Shown piece by piece: positions 24,283-33,092 of a stretch of DNA of 64,000 nt (position 1 is its first letter; the number at the start of each line of letters is the position of its first letter). The notes under the pieces were generated by a model, which was not told the DNA's origin, did not search any database, and saw only the letters and a list, made by a program, of their open reading frames with translations. Made by a program: the position numbers and the translations under genes. Origin of the DNA: Micromonospora olivasterospora. GTDB taxonomy: Bacteria > Actinomycetota > Actinomycetes > Mycobacteriales > Micromonosporaceae. Location: the NCBI RefSeq assembly GCF_007830265.1, contig NZ_VLKE01000001.1, forward strand, positions 1,550,001 through 1,614,000, in the 5' to 3' direction.

Positions 24283-25788
24283 GTGGAGTTGGACTTCGAG
24301 CGTTGCTACCGGGCCGTCGACAGCCGCGACCAGCGGTTCGACGGCTGGTTCTACACCGGCGTGACGTCGACCGGGATCTACTGCCGGCCGTCCTGCCCGG
24401 CGAATACTCCGAAGCGGCAGAACGTCCGGTTCTTCCCCTCCGCCGCCGCGGCGCAGGGGGCCGGGCTGCGCGCCTGCCGCCGCTGCCGCCCCGACGCCGC
24501 CCCCGGCTCGCCGGAGTGGAACGTCCGGGCGGACACCGTGGGCCGGGCCATGCGGCTGATCGCCGACGGGGTGGTCGACCGGCAGGGCGTGCCGGGGCTG
24601 GCCGCTCGGCTCGGCTACACCGAGCGGCACCTGCACCGGATGCTGCGGGCCGAGCTGGGCGCCGGGCCGCTGGCGCTGGCCCGCGCGCAGCGCGCGCAGA
24701 CCGCCCGAATCCTGATCGAGACGACCGGGCTGGGGATGGCCGAGATCGCGTTCGCGGCCGGGTTCGGCAGCGTGCGGCAGTTCAACGACACGATCCGGGA
24801 GGTCTACGCCGCCGCCCCGTCGGAGCTGCGGGCCGCCCGGGGACGGCGGCCGGCGGCCGGCGGGGCGGGCACGATCACGCTGCGGCTGGCGTACCGGCCG
24901 CCACTGCACGCGGCGGCGCTGCTGGACTTCCTCGCGCTGCGGGCGCTGCCCGGCGTGGAGGAGGTGCGCGACGGGACGTACCGCCGGGGGTTGCGGCTGC
25001 CGCACGGCGCGGCCGAGGCGGCGCTGACCCCGGCGGACGGGTACGTGGCGGCGACGCTGCGGCTGGCCGACATGCGCGACCTGGCGCCGGCGGTGGCCCG
25101 GTGCCGCCGGCTGCTCGACCTCGACGCCGACCCGGGCGCCGTGGACGACGCCCTGGCCGCCGATTCCGCCCTCGCCCCGCTGGTGGCCGCCGAGCCCGGG
25201 GTGCGTCTCCCGCGCGCCGTCGACGGCTTCGAGATGGCCGTCCGCGCCGTCGTCGGCCAGCAGGTCTCGGTACGCGCCGCCCGCACCACCCTCGCCCGCC
25301 TCCTGACGACCGCCGCCACCACCCCCTCGGGTGTTGATCATGGAGTCGACGGCCGTTCTGAGGATCCCGCCGACCGCCAACTCCGTGATCAACCCGGGAG
25401 GAAAGGTGGGCTGCGGGGGTTTCCCAGTGCCGGGGAGGTGTTGCGGGTCGGGGATGGCGGGTTCGGGATGCCCGTCGGGCGGCGGGAAACCATCCGGGCG
25501 GTGGCCCGGGGCGTCGCCGACGGGTCGCTGGACCTCGACCCGGGCGGGGACCGGGAGGAGAGCGTGCGGCGGCTGCTGGCGGTGCCGGGAATCGGGGCGT
25601 GGACGGCCGGGTACGTGGCCATGCGCGCCCTCGGCGACCCGGACGTCTTCCTCCCCACCGACCTGGCCGTACGGCGGGGCGCCGCCGCCCTCGGCCTGCC
25701 CGACGCCCCGAAGGCCCTCGACGCGTACGCGCAACGATGGCGCCCCTGGCGCTCGTACGCGGTCATCCGACTGTGGAGAGCAGCATGA
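24283..25788 (+). CDS. Bifunctional Ada-type transcription activator/AlkA DNA-3-methyladenine glycosylase
   Basis: The 501-aa fusion senses and repairs alkylated DNA. The N-terminal Ada zinc domain has the four cysteines in GIYCRPSCPA and ACRRCRPD, one of which accepts a methyl group from phosphotriesters. An AraC-type HTH follows (about residues 85-180). The AlkA part has an N-terminal beta domain, then the helix-hairpin-helix and GPD region with GIGAWTAGYVAMRALGDPD and the catalytic Asp460 in PTDLAVRRG. Within the glycosylase domain, residues 351-370 are encoded by a REP-like inverted repeat (25333-25393) that keeps the frame open, so this region may be an insertion. The stop overlaps the ogt start (ATGA). 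The GTG start has no ribosome binding site and may be leaderless. Confidence 0.9.
   Translation: MELDFERCYRAVDSRDQRFDGWFYTGVTSTGIYCRPSCPANTPKRQNVRFFPSAAAAQGAGLRACRRCRPDAAPGSPEWNVRADTVGRAMRLIADGVVDRQGVPGLAARLGYTERHLHRMLRAELGAGPLALARAQRAQTARILIETTGLGMAEIAFAAGFGSVRQFNDTIREVYAAAPSELRAARGRRPAAGGAGTITLRLAYRPPLHAAALLDFLALRALPGVEEVRDGTYRRGLRLPHGAAEAALTPADGYVAATLRLADMRDLAPAVARCRRLLDLDADPGAVDDALAADSALAPLVAAEPGVRLPRAVDGFEMAVRAVVGQQVSVRAARTTLARLLTTAATTPSGVDHGVDGRSEDPADRQLRDQPGRKGGLRGFPSAGEVLRVGDGGFGMPVGRRETIRAVARGVADGSLDLDPGGDREESVRRLLAVPGIGAWTAGYVAMRALGDPDVFLPTDLAVRRGAAALGLPDAPKALDAYAQRWRPWRSYAVIRLWRAA
25333..25393. repeat. REP-like inverted repeat (element B) inside the Ada-AlkA coding sequence
   Basis: GTTGATCATGGAGTCG (25333-25348) and CAACTCCGTGATCAAC (25378-25393) are inverted copies, matching at 14 of 16 positions. 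They lie within the glycosylase reading frame. The arm sequence is of the type seen between genes in Micromonospora, and it adds codons not expected in the AlkA fold. Confidence 0.7.
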
Positions 25789-25808
25789 CGACTGTGGAGA
25801 ACAGCATG
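25769..25808. repeat. Duplicated 21-bp segment carrying ribosome binding site and start codon of ogt
   Basis: GACTGTGGAGAGCAGCATG (25769-25787) is followed by a near-identical copy (25790-25808) with one G-to-A change. Each copy has GTGGAG and an in-frame ATG (25785 and 25806), so ogt has two equivalent starts. Only the first overlaps the Ada stop. Confidence 0.8.
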
Positions 25809-26318
25809 GACAGCACGCTCGACGGCACCGTCGTCGACACGCCCGCCGGCCCGCTGAGCATCCTGACCGGCCCCGGCGGCGCGGTCCGGGCGGCCGGCTT
25901 CACCGCCGAGCCGGAGTCGCTCGTACCGCTGGTGCACCCGGCCCTGCGCGGCCCGGTGCGGCACCGGGCCGACCTCGGCCCCGTGACCCGTGCCGTCGCC
26001 GCGTACCTCGGCGGCGACCTGACCGCGATCGACGCGGTGCCCGTCGAGCAGCACACCGGGGGCGCGTTCATGGCGCACGCCTGGCGGGTGCTGCGCGAGG
26101 TCAAGCCCGGCCAGCCGGTGACGTACACCGGCTACGCCGAACTGGCCGGCCGGCCGGCGGCGGTACGCGCGGCGGCGGCCGCCTGCGCCCGCAACGCCGC
26201 GGCCCTCTTCGTGCCCTGCCACCGCGTGCTACGCACCGACGGCGGCCTCGGCGGCTACCGGTGGGGGCTGGACGTCAAGCGGTGGCTCCTCGCCCACGAG
26301 GCGACCCCCGGACGGTAG
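25785..26318 (+). CDS. ogt: Methylated-DNA--protein-cysteine S-methyltransferase
   Basis: The 177-aa suicide enzyme removes methyl groups from O6-methylguanine. The acceptor cysteine is in the perfect motif FVPCHRVL. The helix-turn-helix includes the segment VTYTGYAELAGRPAAVRAAA, and the C-terminal GLGGYRWGLDVKRWLL is typical. It overlaps the Ada-AlkA gene by 4 bp and so forms an adaptive-response pair with it. Two duplicated start sites exist, ATG at 25785 and at 25806. The last codons and the stop lie inside the first unit of a 26-bp tandem repeat. Confidence 0.92.
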   Translation: MTTVENSMDSTLDGTVVDTPAGPLSILTGPGGAVRAAGFTAEPESLVPLVHPALRGPVRHRADLGPVTRAVAAYLGGDLTAIDAVPVEQHTGGAFMAHAWRVLREVKPGQPVTYTGYAELAGRPAAVRAAAAACARNAAALFVPCHRVLRTDGGLGGYRWGLDVKRWLLAHEATPGR

Positions 26319-26395
26319 CCCACGGGACGACCCGCGGACAGTGGCCCGCGAGGCGACCCCCGGACGGTAGCCCGCGAGGCGACCCCCGGACGGCG
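26292..26395. repeat. Four tandem 26-bp units overlapping the ogt stop
   Basis: Units at 26292-26317, 26318-26343, 26344-26369 and 26370-26395 share GCCC(A/G)CG(A/G)GGCGACCC, with a few changes in unit 2. The first unit encodes the end of Ogt and its TAG, so the array probably grew from the gene's 3' end. Confidence 0.85.
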
Positions 26396-26461
26396 GCGAG
26401 GCGCGCGCCCGTGCCGAAAGTTGACAGCTGCGACGCTCACATTTGACGCTACCGTCGGGTA

Positions 26462-28333
26462 GTGCCTGCGGACAGCGACGGCGACCGGCCACGGGTCGTG
26501 CTGCCGGCCGTCGCTGCGGGCCGGCGGGGCGGCGCCCGCCCGCTGCGCAACCTGTGGCGGCTGCGTCCCTACCTGCGCCCCTACGCCACCGAGTTCGGCT
26601 GGCTGCTGGCGGCGGCGCTGGCCGCGACCGCCGCCAGCCTGGCCGTGCCGCTGGTCGTGCAGCGGGTGGTCGACGGCCCCATCGCCCGGCACGACCAGGC
26701 CGGCCTGGTCCGGCTCGGCGGCCTGGCGTTGCTCCTCGGCCTGGCGGAGGCGGTGCTGATCTTCATCCGCCGGTGGACCCAGTCCTCCTCGTCGGTCGGC
26801 ATGGAGGCGGCGATCCGGGCCGACGTCTACGCCCACCTGCAACGGCTGCCGGCCAGCTTCCACGACCGGTGGCAGTCCGGGCAGTTGCTCTCCCGGATCA
26901 CCAGCGACCTGTCGGTGATCCGCCGGTTCCTCTCCTTCGGCCTGCTGTTCCTCGTGCTCAACCTGGTCACCTACGTCGCCGTGGTGGTGCTGCTGGTGCG
27001 GCTGCACCCGGCGCTGGGGCTGCTGGTGGCGGCCAGCGCCGTCCCGCTGTTCCTGATCAGCCGCAGGTTCGCCCGGTACTACCATGCCGCGTCCCGCCGG
27101 ATGCAGGACCAGCAGGGCGACGTGGCGACCCTGGTCGAGGAGACCGCGCAGGGCCTGCGCACCATGAAGGCGTACGGCCGGGGCCCGGAACTGGCGGCCC
27201 GCTTCGCCGCCGCCGCCCGGGCGCTGCACGACACCGGCGTCCGCAAGGGGCGGCTGCTGGCCCGCACCTCGGCGCTGTTCGACCTGGTGCCGAACCTGAC
27301 CCTCGGCGTGGTGCTGGTCGCCGGGGCGGTGGCCGCGGCCCGGGGCGTGCTGACCATCGGCGAGCTGGTCGCGTTCGTCAGCCTGCAACTGATGCTGATC
27401 TGGCCGGTGCAGTCGCTCGGCTGGATCATCGCCAACGGCCAGGAGGCGGCCACCGCCGCCGACCGCGTCCAGGAGGTGCTGGACACCCCACCCACCATCG
27501 TGGACGCGCCGTACGCGGTGGCCCTGTCCCGAGCGGCGGTCCGCGGCCGGCTGGCCTTCGAGGGGGTGTCGTTCCGCTACCCCGGCACGGCGGAGCCGGT
27601 GCTGCGCGAGGTGGACCTGACCGTGGAGCCGGGCGAGACGCTGGCCCTGGTCGGGGCGACCGGCTGCGGCAAGAGCACGCTGCTCTCCCTGGTCCCCCGA
27701 CTGCACGAGGTCACCGGGGGGCGGATCACCCTCGACGGCCACGACCTGCGCGACCTGCGGCTGGCGTCGCTGCGCCGGCTGGTCGGGGTGGCCTTCGAGG
27801 AGCCCACGCTGTTCTCCATCTCGGTCTGGGAGAACCTCACCCTGGGCCGGCCGGACGCCGACGCCGACGAGGTACGGGCCGCGCTCGCGCTGGCCCAGGC
27901 CGACTTCGCGTACGACCTGCCGTGGGGGCTGGCCACCCGGGTCGGCGAGCAGGGGCTCTCCCTCTCCGGCGGGCAGCGGCAGCGGCTCGCGCTGGCCCGG
28001 GCGGTGCTCGGCCGGCCGGCGTTGCTGGTGCTGGACGACCCGCTCTCCGCACTCGACGTGCACACCGAGGCGCTCGTGGAGTCGGCGCTGCGGCGGGTGC
28101 TGCGGGAGACGACCGCGCTACTGGTGGTGCACCGCCCGTCGACCGTCGCGCTCGCCGACCGGGTGGCCCTGCTGGAGCGGGGCCGGATCACCGCCGTCGG
28201 CACCCACTCGCGGCTGCTGGCCACGGTGCCGGCGTACCGGGCGGTGCTCTCGGCCGAGCCGCCCACCCCGGTCGCGGGAGAGAAGGCGCACACGCCGGCC
28301 GCCGGGCCCGGCCGCGGGCTGGTGCGCTCGTGA
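26462..28333 (+). CDS. ABC exporter half-transporter, subunit 1
   Basis: This 623-aa protein has six transmembrane helices (about residues 40-320) fused to a nucleotide-binding domain. Walker A is GATGCGKST, the signature LSGGQRQRLALARAV, Walker B LLVLDDPLSALD. The residue after Walker B is Asp rather than Glu, and the switch His lies in VVHRPSTVALAD. The Asp points to a degenerate ATP site, as is usual in one half of heterodimeric exporters of the multidrug type. The GTG start lies 6 nt after a TACCGT -10-like element, so the mRNA may be leaderless. The stop overlaps the start of subunit 2 (GTGA). Confidence 0.88.
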   Translation: MPADSDGDRPRVVLPAVAAGRRGGARPLRNLWRLRPYLRPYATEFGWLLAAALAATAASLAVPLVVQRVVDGPIARHDQAGLVRLGGLALLLGLAEAVLIFIRRWTQSSSSVGMEAAIRADVYAHLQRLPASFHDRWQSGQLLSRITSDLSVIRRFLSFGLLFLVLNLVTYVAVVVLLVRLHPALGLLVAASAVPLFLISRRFARYYHAASRRMQDQQGDVATLVEETAQGLRTMKAYGRGPELAARFAAAARALHDTGVRKGRLLARTSALFDLVPNLTLGVVLVAGAVAAARGVLTIGELVAFVSLQLMLIWPVQSLGWIIANGQEAATAADRVQEVLDTPPTIVDAPYAVALSRAAVRGRLAFEGVSFRYPGTAEPVLREVDLTVEPGETLALVGATGCGKSTLLSLVPRLHEVTGGRITLDGHDLRDLRLASLRRLVGVAFEEPTLFSISVWENLTLGRPDADADEVRAALALAQADFAYDLPWGLATRVGEQGLSLSGGQRQRLALARAVLGRPALLVLDDPLSALDVHTEALVESALRRVLRETTALLVVHRPSTVALADRVALLERGRITAVGTHSRLLATVPAYRAVLSAEPPTPVAGEKAHTPAAGPGRGLVRS

Positions 28334-30363
28334 CCACGGCCGGACCGCGCCGCCCGGGCGCCGAGCCGGCCGGCGAAAGGGACGGCGAGAGGGCTGGCGG
28401 GACGGACTCCGAGCCGGTCGGCGGGACGGACGGCGAGAGGGCTGGCGGGACGGGCGGCGGGGACGGCCGTGCGGACGGCGGGTCGGCGGGCGCGCCCGTG
28501 GACGACCCGGACGGCAGGGCCGACTGGGACGTGGAGCGGTGGCGGGGGCGGGCCGTCGACCCGGAGGCGGACCGGAGCCGGGCGGAGGAGGGCACGCCGG
28601 AGGCGGTGGCGCGACTGCGCGCCCGCAGCCGCGTGCTGCTGCGGGACCTGCTGCGGCCGCACCGGCGCCGGATCGCGGCGGCCGTGGGCCTGCTGCTGGC
28701 GCAGAACGCCGCCGCGATGTCCGGGCCGTACCTGGTGATGCTCGGCATCGACCGGGCGATCGGCCCGCTACGGTCCGGGGACGCCCGCCCCCTGGCCGCG
28801 GTCGCCGCGGCCTTCGCCGGCGCGGCGCTGACCGAGTACGCGGCCCGGCGCGGCCTGCTCACCCTCTCCGCCCGGATCGGCCAGGCCGTCCTGCTGGAGC
28901 TGCGCGAGCGGGTGTACGCGCACTTCCTGCGGCTGTCCGTCGGCTTCCACGAGCGCTACACGTCGGGACGGATGGTCTCCCGGCTGACCAGCGACCTGGA
29001 CTCGATCGCCGAGCTGGTCGACGGGGGCGTCGACAGCCTGGTCCTCGCCGTGCTGTCCATCCTCTCCGTGGCCGCCGTCCTGCTCTGGCTGGACCCGCCG
29101 CTGGCCGCGGTCACCCTGCTGGCGTTCCCGTTCCTGCTCTGGCTGTCCCGGTGGTTCGCCCGGGCGTCGGCCGGGGCGTACCGGCGGACCCGGGAGGCGG
29201 TGGCGCTCGTCATCGTCCACTTCGTGGAGTCGCTGCGGGGCATCCGGGCGGTGCAGGCGTACCGGCGGGAGGCCCGCAACCAGCGGATCTTCGAGGCCGT
29301 CAACGACGACTACCGGCGGGCCAGCCTGACCGCGTTCCGGCTGATCGCCACGTACTCGCCGGGGATCAAGGTGATCGGCAACGTGACCGTGGCGGCGGTG
29401 CTCGGCTACGGCGGCGCCCGGGTGCTCGCGGGCGGGGCCGAGGTGGGGGTGCTCGCCGCGTTCCTGCTCTACCTGCGCCGGTTCTTCGAGCCGATGCAGG
29501 AGCTGAGCCAGTTCTACAACTCCCTGCAGTCGGCGACCGCGGCCCTGGAGAAGCTGGCCGGGGTGCTCGACGAGCGGCCGGCGGTGGCCGAGCCGGCGAG
29601 CCCGCTGCCGCTGCCCGCCGGGTCGGGGCGCGGGGCGGTGGAGTTCCGCTCGGTCTCCTTCGGCTACCGGGCCGGCGCGCCGATCCTGTCCGCGCTGGAC
29701 CTGACCGTGCCGGCCGGGCAGACCGTCGCGCTGGTCGGGCCGACGGGGGCGGGCAAGTCGACCATCGCCAAGCTGCTGGCCCGGTTCCACGACCCGGACG
29801 CCGGCACGGTCACGCTGGACGGGGTCGACCTGCGGGACCTGGCCGACGCCGACCTGCGCCGCGCGGTGGTGCTGGTCACCCAGGAGAACCACCTGTTCAG
29901 CGGCACGGTGGCGGAGAACATCCGGTTCGGCCGTCCGGGGGCCGACGACGCGGCCGTGGAGGCCGCCGCGCGGGCGATCGGCGCGCACGACTTCATCGCG
30001 GCGCTGCCCGACGGGTACGACACCGAGGTGCACCGGCGCGGCGGCCGCCTCTCCGCCGGGCAGCGGCAACTGGTGGCGTTCGCCCGGGCGTTCCTCGCCG
30101 ACCCCCGGGTACTCGTCCTCGACGAGGCGACGTCGTCGCTGGACGTGCCCACCGAGCGGCTCGTGCAGCGGGCGCTGGGCACCGTGCTGCGGGACCGGAC
30201 GGCCCTGGTGATCGCGCACCGGCTGTCCACCGTGGAGACGGCCGACCGGGTGCTCGTCCTCGACGGGGGACGGATCGTGGAGGACGGCCCACCCGCCCGG
30301 CTCGTCGCCGGCGGCGGCCGGTACGCGGCCCTGCACCGCCAGTGGCGCGACTCGCTGGTCTGA
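28330..30363 (+). CDS. ABC exporter half-transporter, subunit 2
   Basis: This 677-aa partner of subunit 1 has a long hydrophilic N-terminus (about 95 residues) with repeated units such as GERAGGT and EPVGGT, then six membrane helices. The nucleotide-binding domain has Walker A GPTGAGKST, Walker B VLVLDEATSSLD with the catalytic Glu, and the switch His in IAHRLSTVETAD. The signature is LSAGQRQL, with Ala in place of the first Gly. The pair should export a hydrophobic compound or peptide; the substrate is unknown. The acidic, Gly-rich N-terminal tail is unusual and probably disordered. Confidence 0.88.
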   Translation: MTTAGPRRPGAEPAGERDGERAGGTDSEPVGGTDGERAGGTGGGDGRADGGSAGAPVDDPDGRADWDVERWRGRAVDPEADRSRAEEGTPEAVARLRARSRVLLRDLLRPHRRRIAAAVGLLLAQNAAAMSGPYLVMLGIDRAIGPLRSGDARPLAAVAAAFAGAALTEYAARRGLLTLSARIGQAVLLELRERVYAHFLRLSVGFHERYTSGRMVSRLTSDLDSIAELVDGGVDSLVLAVLSILSVAAVLLWLDPPLAAVTLLAFPFLLWLSRWFARASAGAYRRTREAVALVIVHFVESLRGIRAVQAYRREARNQRIFEAVNDDYRRASLTAFRLIATYSPGIKVIGNVTVAAVLGYGGARVLAGGAEVGVLAAFLLYLRRFFEPMQELSQFYNSLQSATAALEKLAGVLDERPAVAEPASPLPLPAGSGRGAVEFRSVSFGYRAGAPILSALDLTVPAGQTVALVGPTGAGKSTIAKLLARFHDPDAGTVTLDGVDLRDLADADLRRAVVLVTQENHLFSGTVAENIRFGRPGADDAAVEAAARAIGAHDFIAALPDGYDTEVHRRGGRLSAGQRQLVAFARAFLADPRVLVLDEATSSLDVPTERLVQRALGTVLRDRTALVIAHRLSTVETADRVLVLDGGRIVEDGPPARLVAGGGRYAALHRQWRDSLV

Positions 30364-30409
30364 CCCGCGGCCGGAGGGCCGGCGCAGGGCAGGCCGCCGG
30401 GCCCGGGCC

Positions 30410-32266
30410 GTGTCGCAGCGGGCGTTCCTGCGCAACCTGGCGCGGGGCGAGGCGTACCAGGCGGAGGCGCCGACGCTGTGGGACGTCGGGTTCGCCACCG
30501 CCGTCGCCCAGGCGGAGCTGGAGGACCGGGAGCGGCCGGGGGCGTACCACCGGCTGCGGTTCGCCGGCCCGGACGGCCGGGAGGTGCTGATCGACACCAC
30601 CCGCCCCGAGCTGCTGCCGGCCTGCGTGGCGCTGGTCTGCCACCCCGACGACGAGCGGTACGCGGACCTGGTCGGCGCGGCTGTGCGTACCCCGGTGTTC
30701 GGGGTCGAGGTGCCGGTGCGCGCGCACCCGCTGGCGGACCCGGCCAAGGGCACGGGCATCGCGATGGTGTGCACGTTCGGCGACCTGACCGACGTGACCT
30801 GGTGGCGGGAGTTGGCCCTGGAGACCCGGGCGGTGATCGGCCGGGACGGGCGGCTGCTGCCGGTGCCGCCGGCCGGCGTGCCGGCCGAGCCGTACGCGGC
30901 GCTGGCGGGGCAGACCGTGGCCGGCGCCCGGCGGACGCTGGTCGACATGCTCGCCGACGCCGGCGACCTGGTCGGCGAGCCGCGCCCGATCACCCATCCG
31001 GTGAAGTTCTACGAGCGGGGCGACCGGCCGCTGGAGATCGTCACCACCCGGCAGTGGTACCTGCGCAACGGCGGCCGGGACGCCGCCCTGCGCGGCGAGC
31101 TGCTGGCCCGGGGCGCCGAGCTGCGCTGGGTGCCGGAGCACATGCGGCACCGCTACGAGCACTGGGTGGCCGGCCTGACGGGTGACTGGCTGGTCAGCCG
31201 GCAGCGCTTCTTCGGGGTGCCGGTGCCGGTGTGGTACCGGCTCGACAACGCTGGCGAGCCGGACCTCGCCCACCCTCTCACACCGCAGGAGGCGGCGCTG
31301 CCAATCGACCCGTCGAGCGAGCCGCCGCCCGGGTACGAGGAGTCCCAGCGGGGCCGGCCGGGCGGCTTCGTCGGCGACCCGGACGTGCTGGACACCTGGG
31401 CCACGTCGTCGCTGACGCCGCAGCTCGTCGGCGGCTGGGCGGACGACCCCGACCTGTTCCGTCGGGTCTTCCCGATGGACCTGCGCCCGCAGGGGCACGA
31501 CATCAACCGCACCTGGCTGTTCGCCACCGTGGTCCGGTCGCACCTGGAGCACGGGGTGCTGCCCTGGCGGGACGCCGTGCTCTCCGGCTGGATCCTCGAC
31601 CCCGACCGCAAGAAGATGTCCAAGTCCAAGGGGAACGTCACCACCCCGCTGGGCCTGCTGGAGCAGCACGGCTCGGACGCGGTGCGGTACTGGGCGGCCA
31701 ACGGGCGGCCCGGGATGGACCTGGCGTTCGACCCGGCGCAGATCCGGGTCGGCCGGCGGCTCGCCACGAAACTACTCAACGCGTCGAAGTTCGCCCTCGG
31801 GCTGGGCGCCGCCGACGCGCTGCGGGCCCCGTGCGACAACTCCAGCTCGGCGCGTCTGACGCCGCGCCGCGACCTGGAGCTGTCGGCCACCGAGCCGCTG
31901 GACACCGCGATGCTCGCCGAACTGTCCGGCGTGGTCGCCGCCGCGACCGCCGCCTTCGACGCGTACGGCTCGGTGCACCGCTCCCCCTGGCCCACCACGT
32001 ACGAGGTGGGGCGGGCGGTGCGGGGCGAGGGCGACCCGGAGCTGCTGCGGCTGGCCGGCGACCCGCTGAGCCAGGTGCGGCGGGCCAAGTCGGAGCGGAA
32101 GCTGTCGATGAAGGCGGAGGTGCCCCTCGCGGAGGCGCTCGGCCCGGCCGCCCTGCTCGACCGGCTCGGCCTCGTCGCCGGCGACCTGCGGGCCGCCGGC
32201 CGGATCGGCAAGCTCGACCTGCTGCCGGACCGCACGACGGAACTGGTCGTCGCCTGCGCCTTCTGA
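30410..32266 (+). pseudogene. valS: Truncated valyl-tRNA synthetase
   Basis: The 618-codon frame matches actinobacterial ValRS from the start of the editing-domain region (AYQAEAPTLWDV) to the KMSKS loop (residues 402-406) and part of the C-terminal domain. The N-terminal 150-200 residues with the HIGH motif are absent. A second gap is visible in the anticodon-binding region, where AFDAYGSVHRSPWP joins segments that are about 60 residues apart in homologues. Without HIGH it cannot activate valine. It begins 46 bp after the ABC exporter with a GTG. Because the long frame is intact, it may be a recent deletion product or a domesticated editing or tRNA-binding protein. A full valS is expected elsewhere. 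Confidence 0.75.
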
Positions 32267-32297
32267 GGTGTCGGGCCCGCCGCCGCGCCGGGAGCGC

Positions 32298-32945
32298 TCA
32301 CCAGCCGCGCAGCATGCGGACGCCGAGCAGCGCGGCGACGACGGCGGGCCCGACGAGCAGGGTGACGGCCTGGAGCCGGTACGGCATCCGGTGCCGGGCC
32401 AACTCCGCCGCGTTGCCGGCCACCACCACGCCGGCGAGCAGCACAAACGCGCCCCACCAGTGGAACGGGCCCGGCTCGTACAGCCCGGCCCGGATCAGCT
32501 GTAGGGTCGCCCCCACCAGGGCGCCGGCGACGGCGAGCAGGGCGACCGTCCGGTGCAGCCCCCGGGCCAGCGGGTCGTCCGGCCGCCACAGGTAGGTGCC
32601 GGCGACCGCCAGGCAGGGCAGCATCACCAGCGCGGGCCAGCCCCGCCCCATGACGCCGGCCATCAGCAGCGCCCCGTCGGCGAAGACCAGCGCCCCGAGG
32701 CAGGCGACGACGTACCCCGTGAAGGCCCGGCCGCCGCCGCGGGCCAGCAGCGGCCCGCCGCACGCGGCGATCAGCGCGCCGGGGGTCAGCACGAAGCCGG
32801 CCCACCAGTGGAACTGGCCGGTCGCCTGCGCGAGCGCCGTGGTCGCCGCCGCGGCCGCCCCGGCGACCGCCAGGCTGGTCGCCCAGTGCCGGGCGCCTGC
32901 CGGGTACGACCGCCGGGGCGCCGCCCGGCCCGTGTCCGCCACCAT
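32298..32945 (-). CDS. Polytopic membrane protein, unknown function
   Basis: The 215-aa protein has about seven hydrophobic segments. A motif with paired Trp (FHWWAGFVL and FHWWGAFVL) occurs twice, near residues 44 and 159, which suggests an internal duplication of a three-helix unit. No catalytic residues are recognised. It is convergent to the truncated valS, with a 31-bp gap. Confidence 0.65.
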   Translation of the reverse strand: MVADTGRAAPRRSYPAGARHWATSLAVAGAAAAATTALAQATGQFHWWAGFVLTPGALIAACGGPLLARGGGRAFTGYVVACLGALVFADGALLMAGVMGRGWPALVMLPCLAVAGTYLWRPDDPLARGLHRTVALLAVAGALVGATLQLIRAGLYEPGPFHWWGAFVLLAGVVVAGNAAELARHRMPYRLQAVTLLVGPAVVAALLGVRMLRGW

Positions 32946-33092
32946 GGCCCCAGCCTGCCCGGTACGCCCGGCCGGGTCCATCCGGCCAGCCCTACCTTTC
33001 CCGCCGGGGCGCCCACCGCCGCCCCGGCATTTGGTGACGGTGAGGATTCCGTCGGCGTGCGGACCGTGACGACGGACGCCGCCGACGGAAGA

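Noticed and set aside
26443..28330. Open frame overlapping ABC exporter subunit 1, giving a 1306-codon product with subunit 2
   Set aside because: The first 630 codons are an out-of-frame shadow of subunit 1. Subunit 2 begins at GTG 28330.
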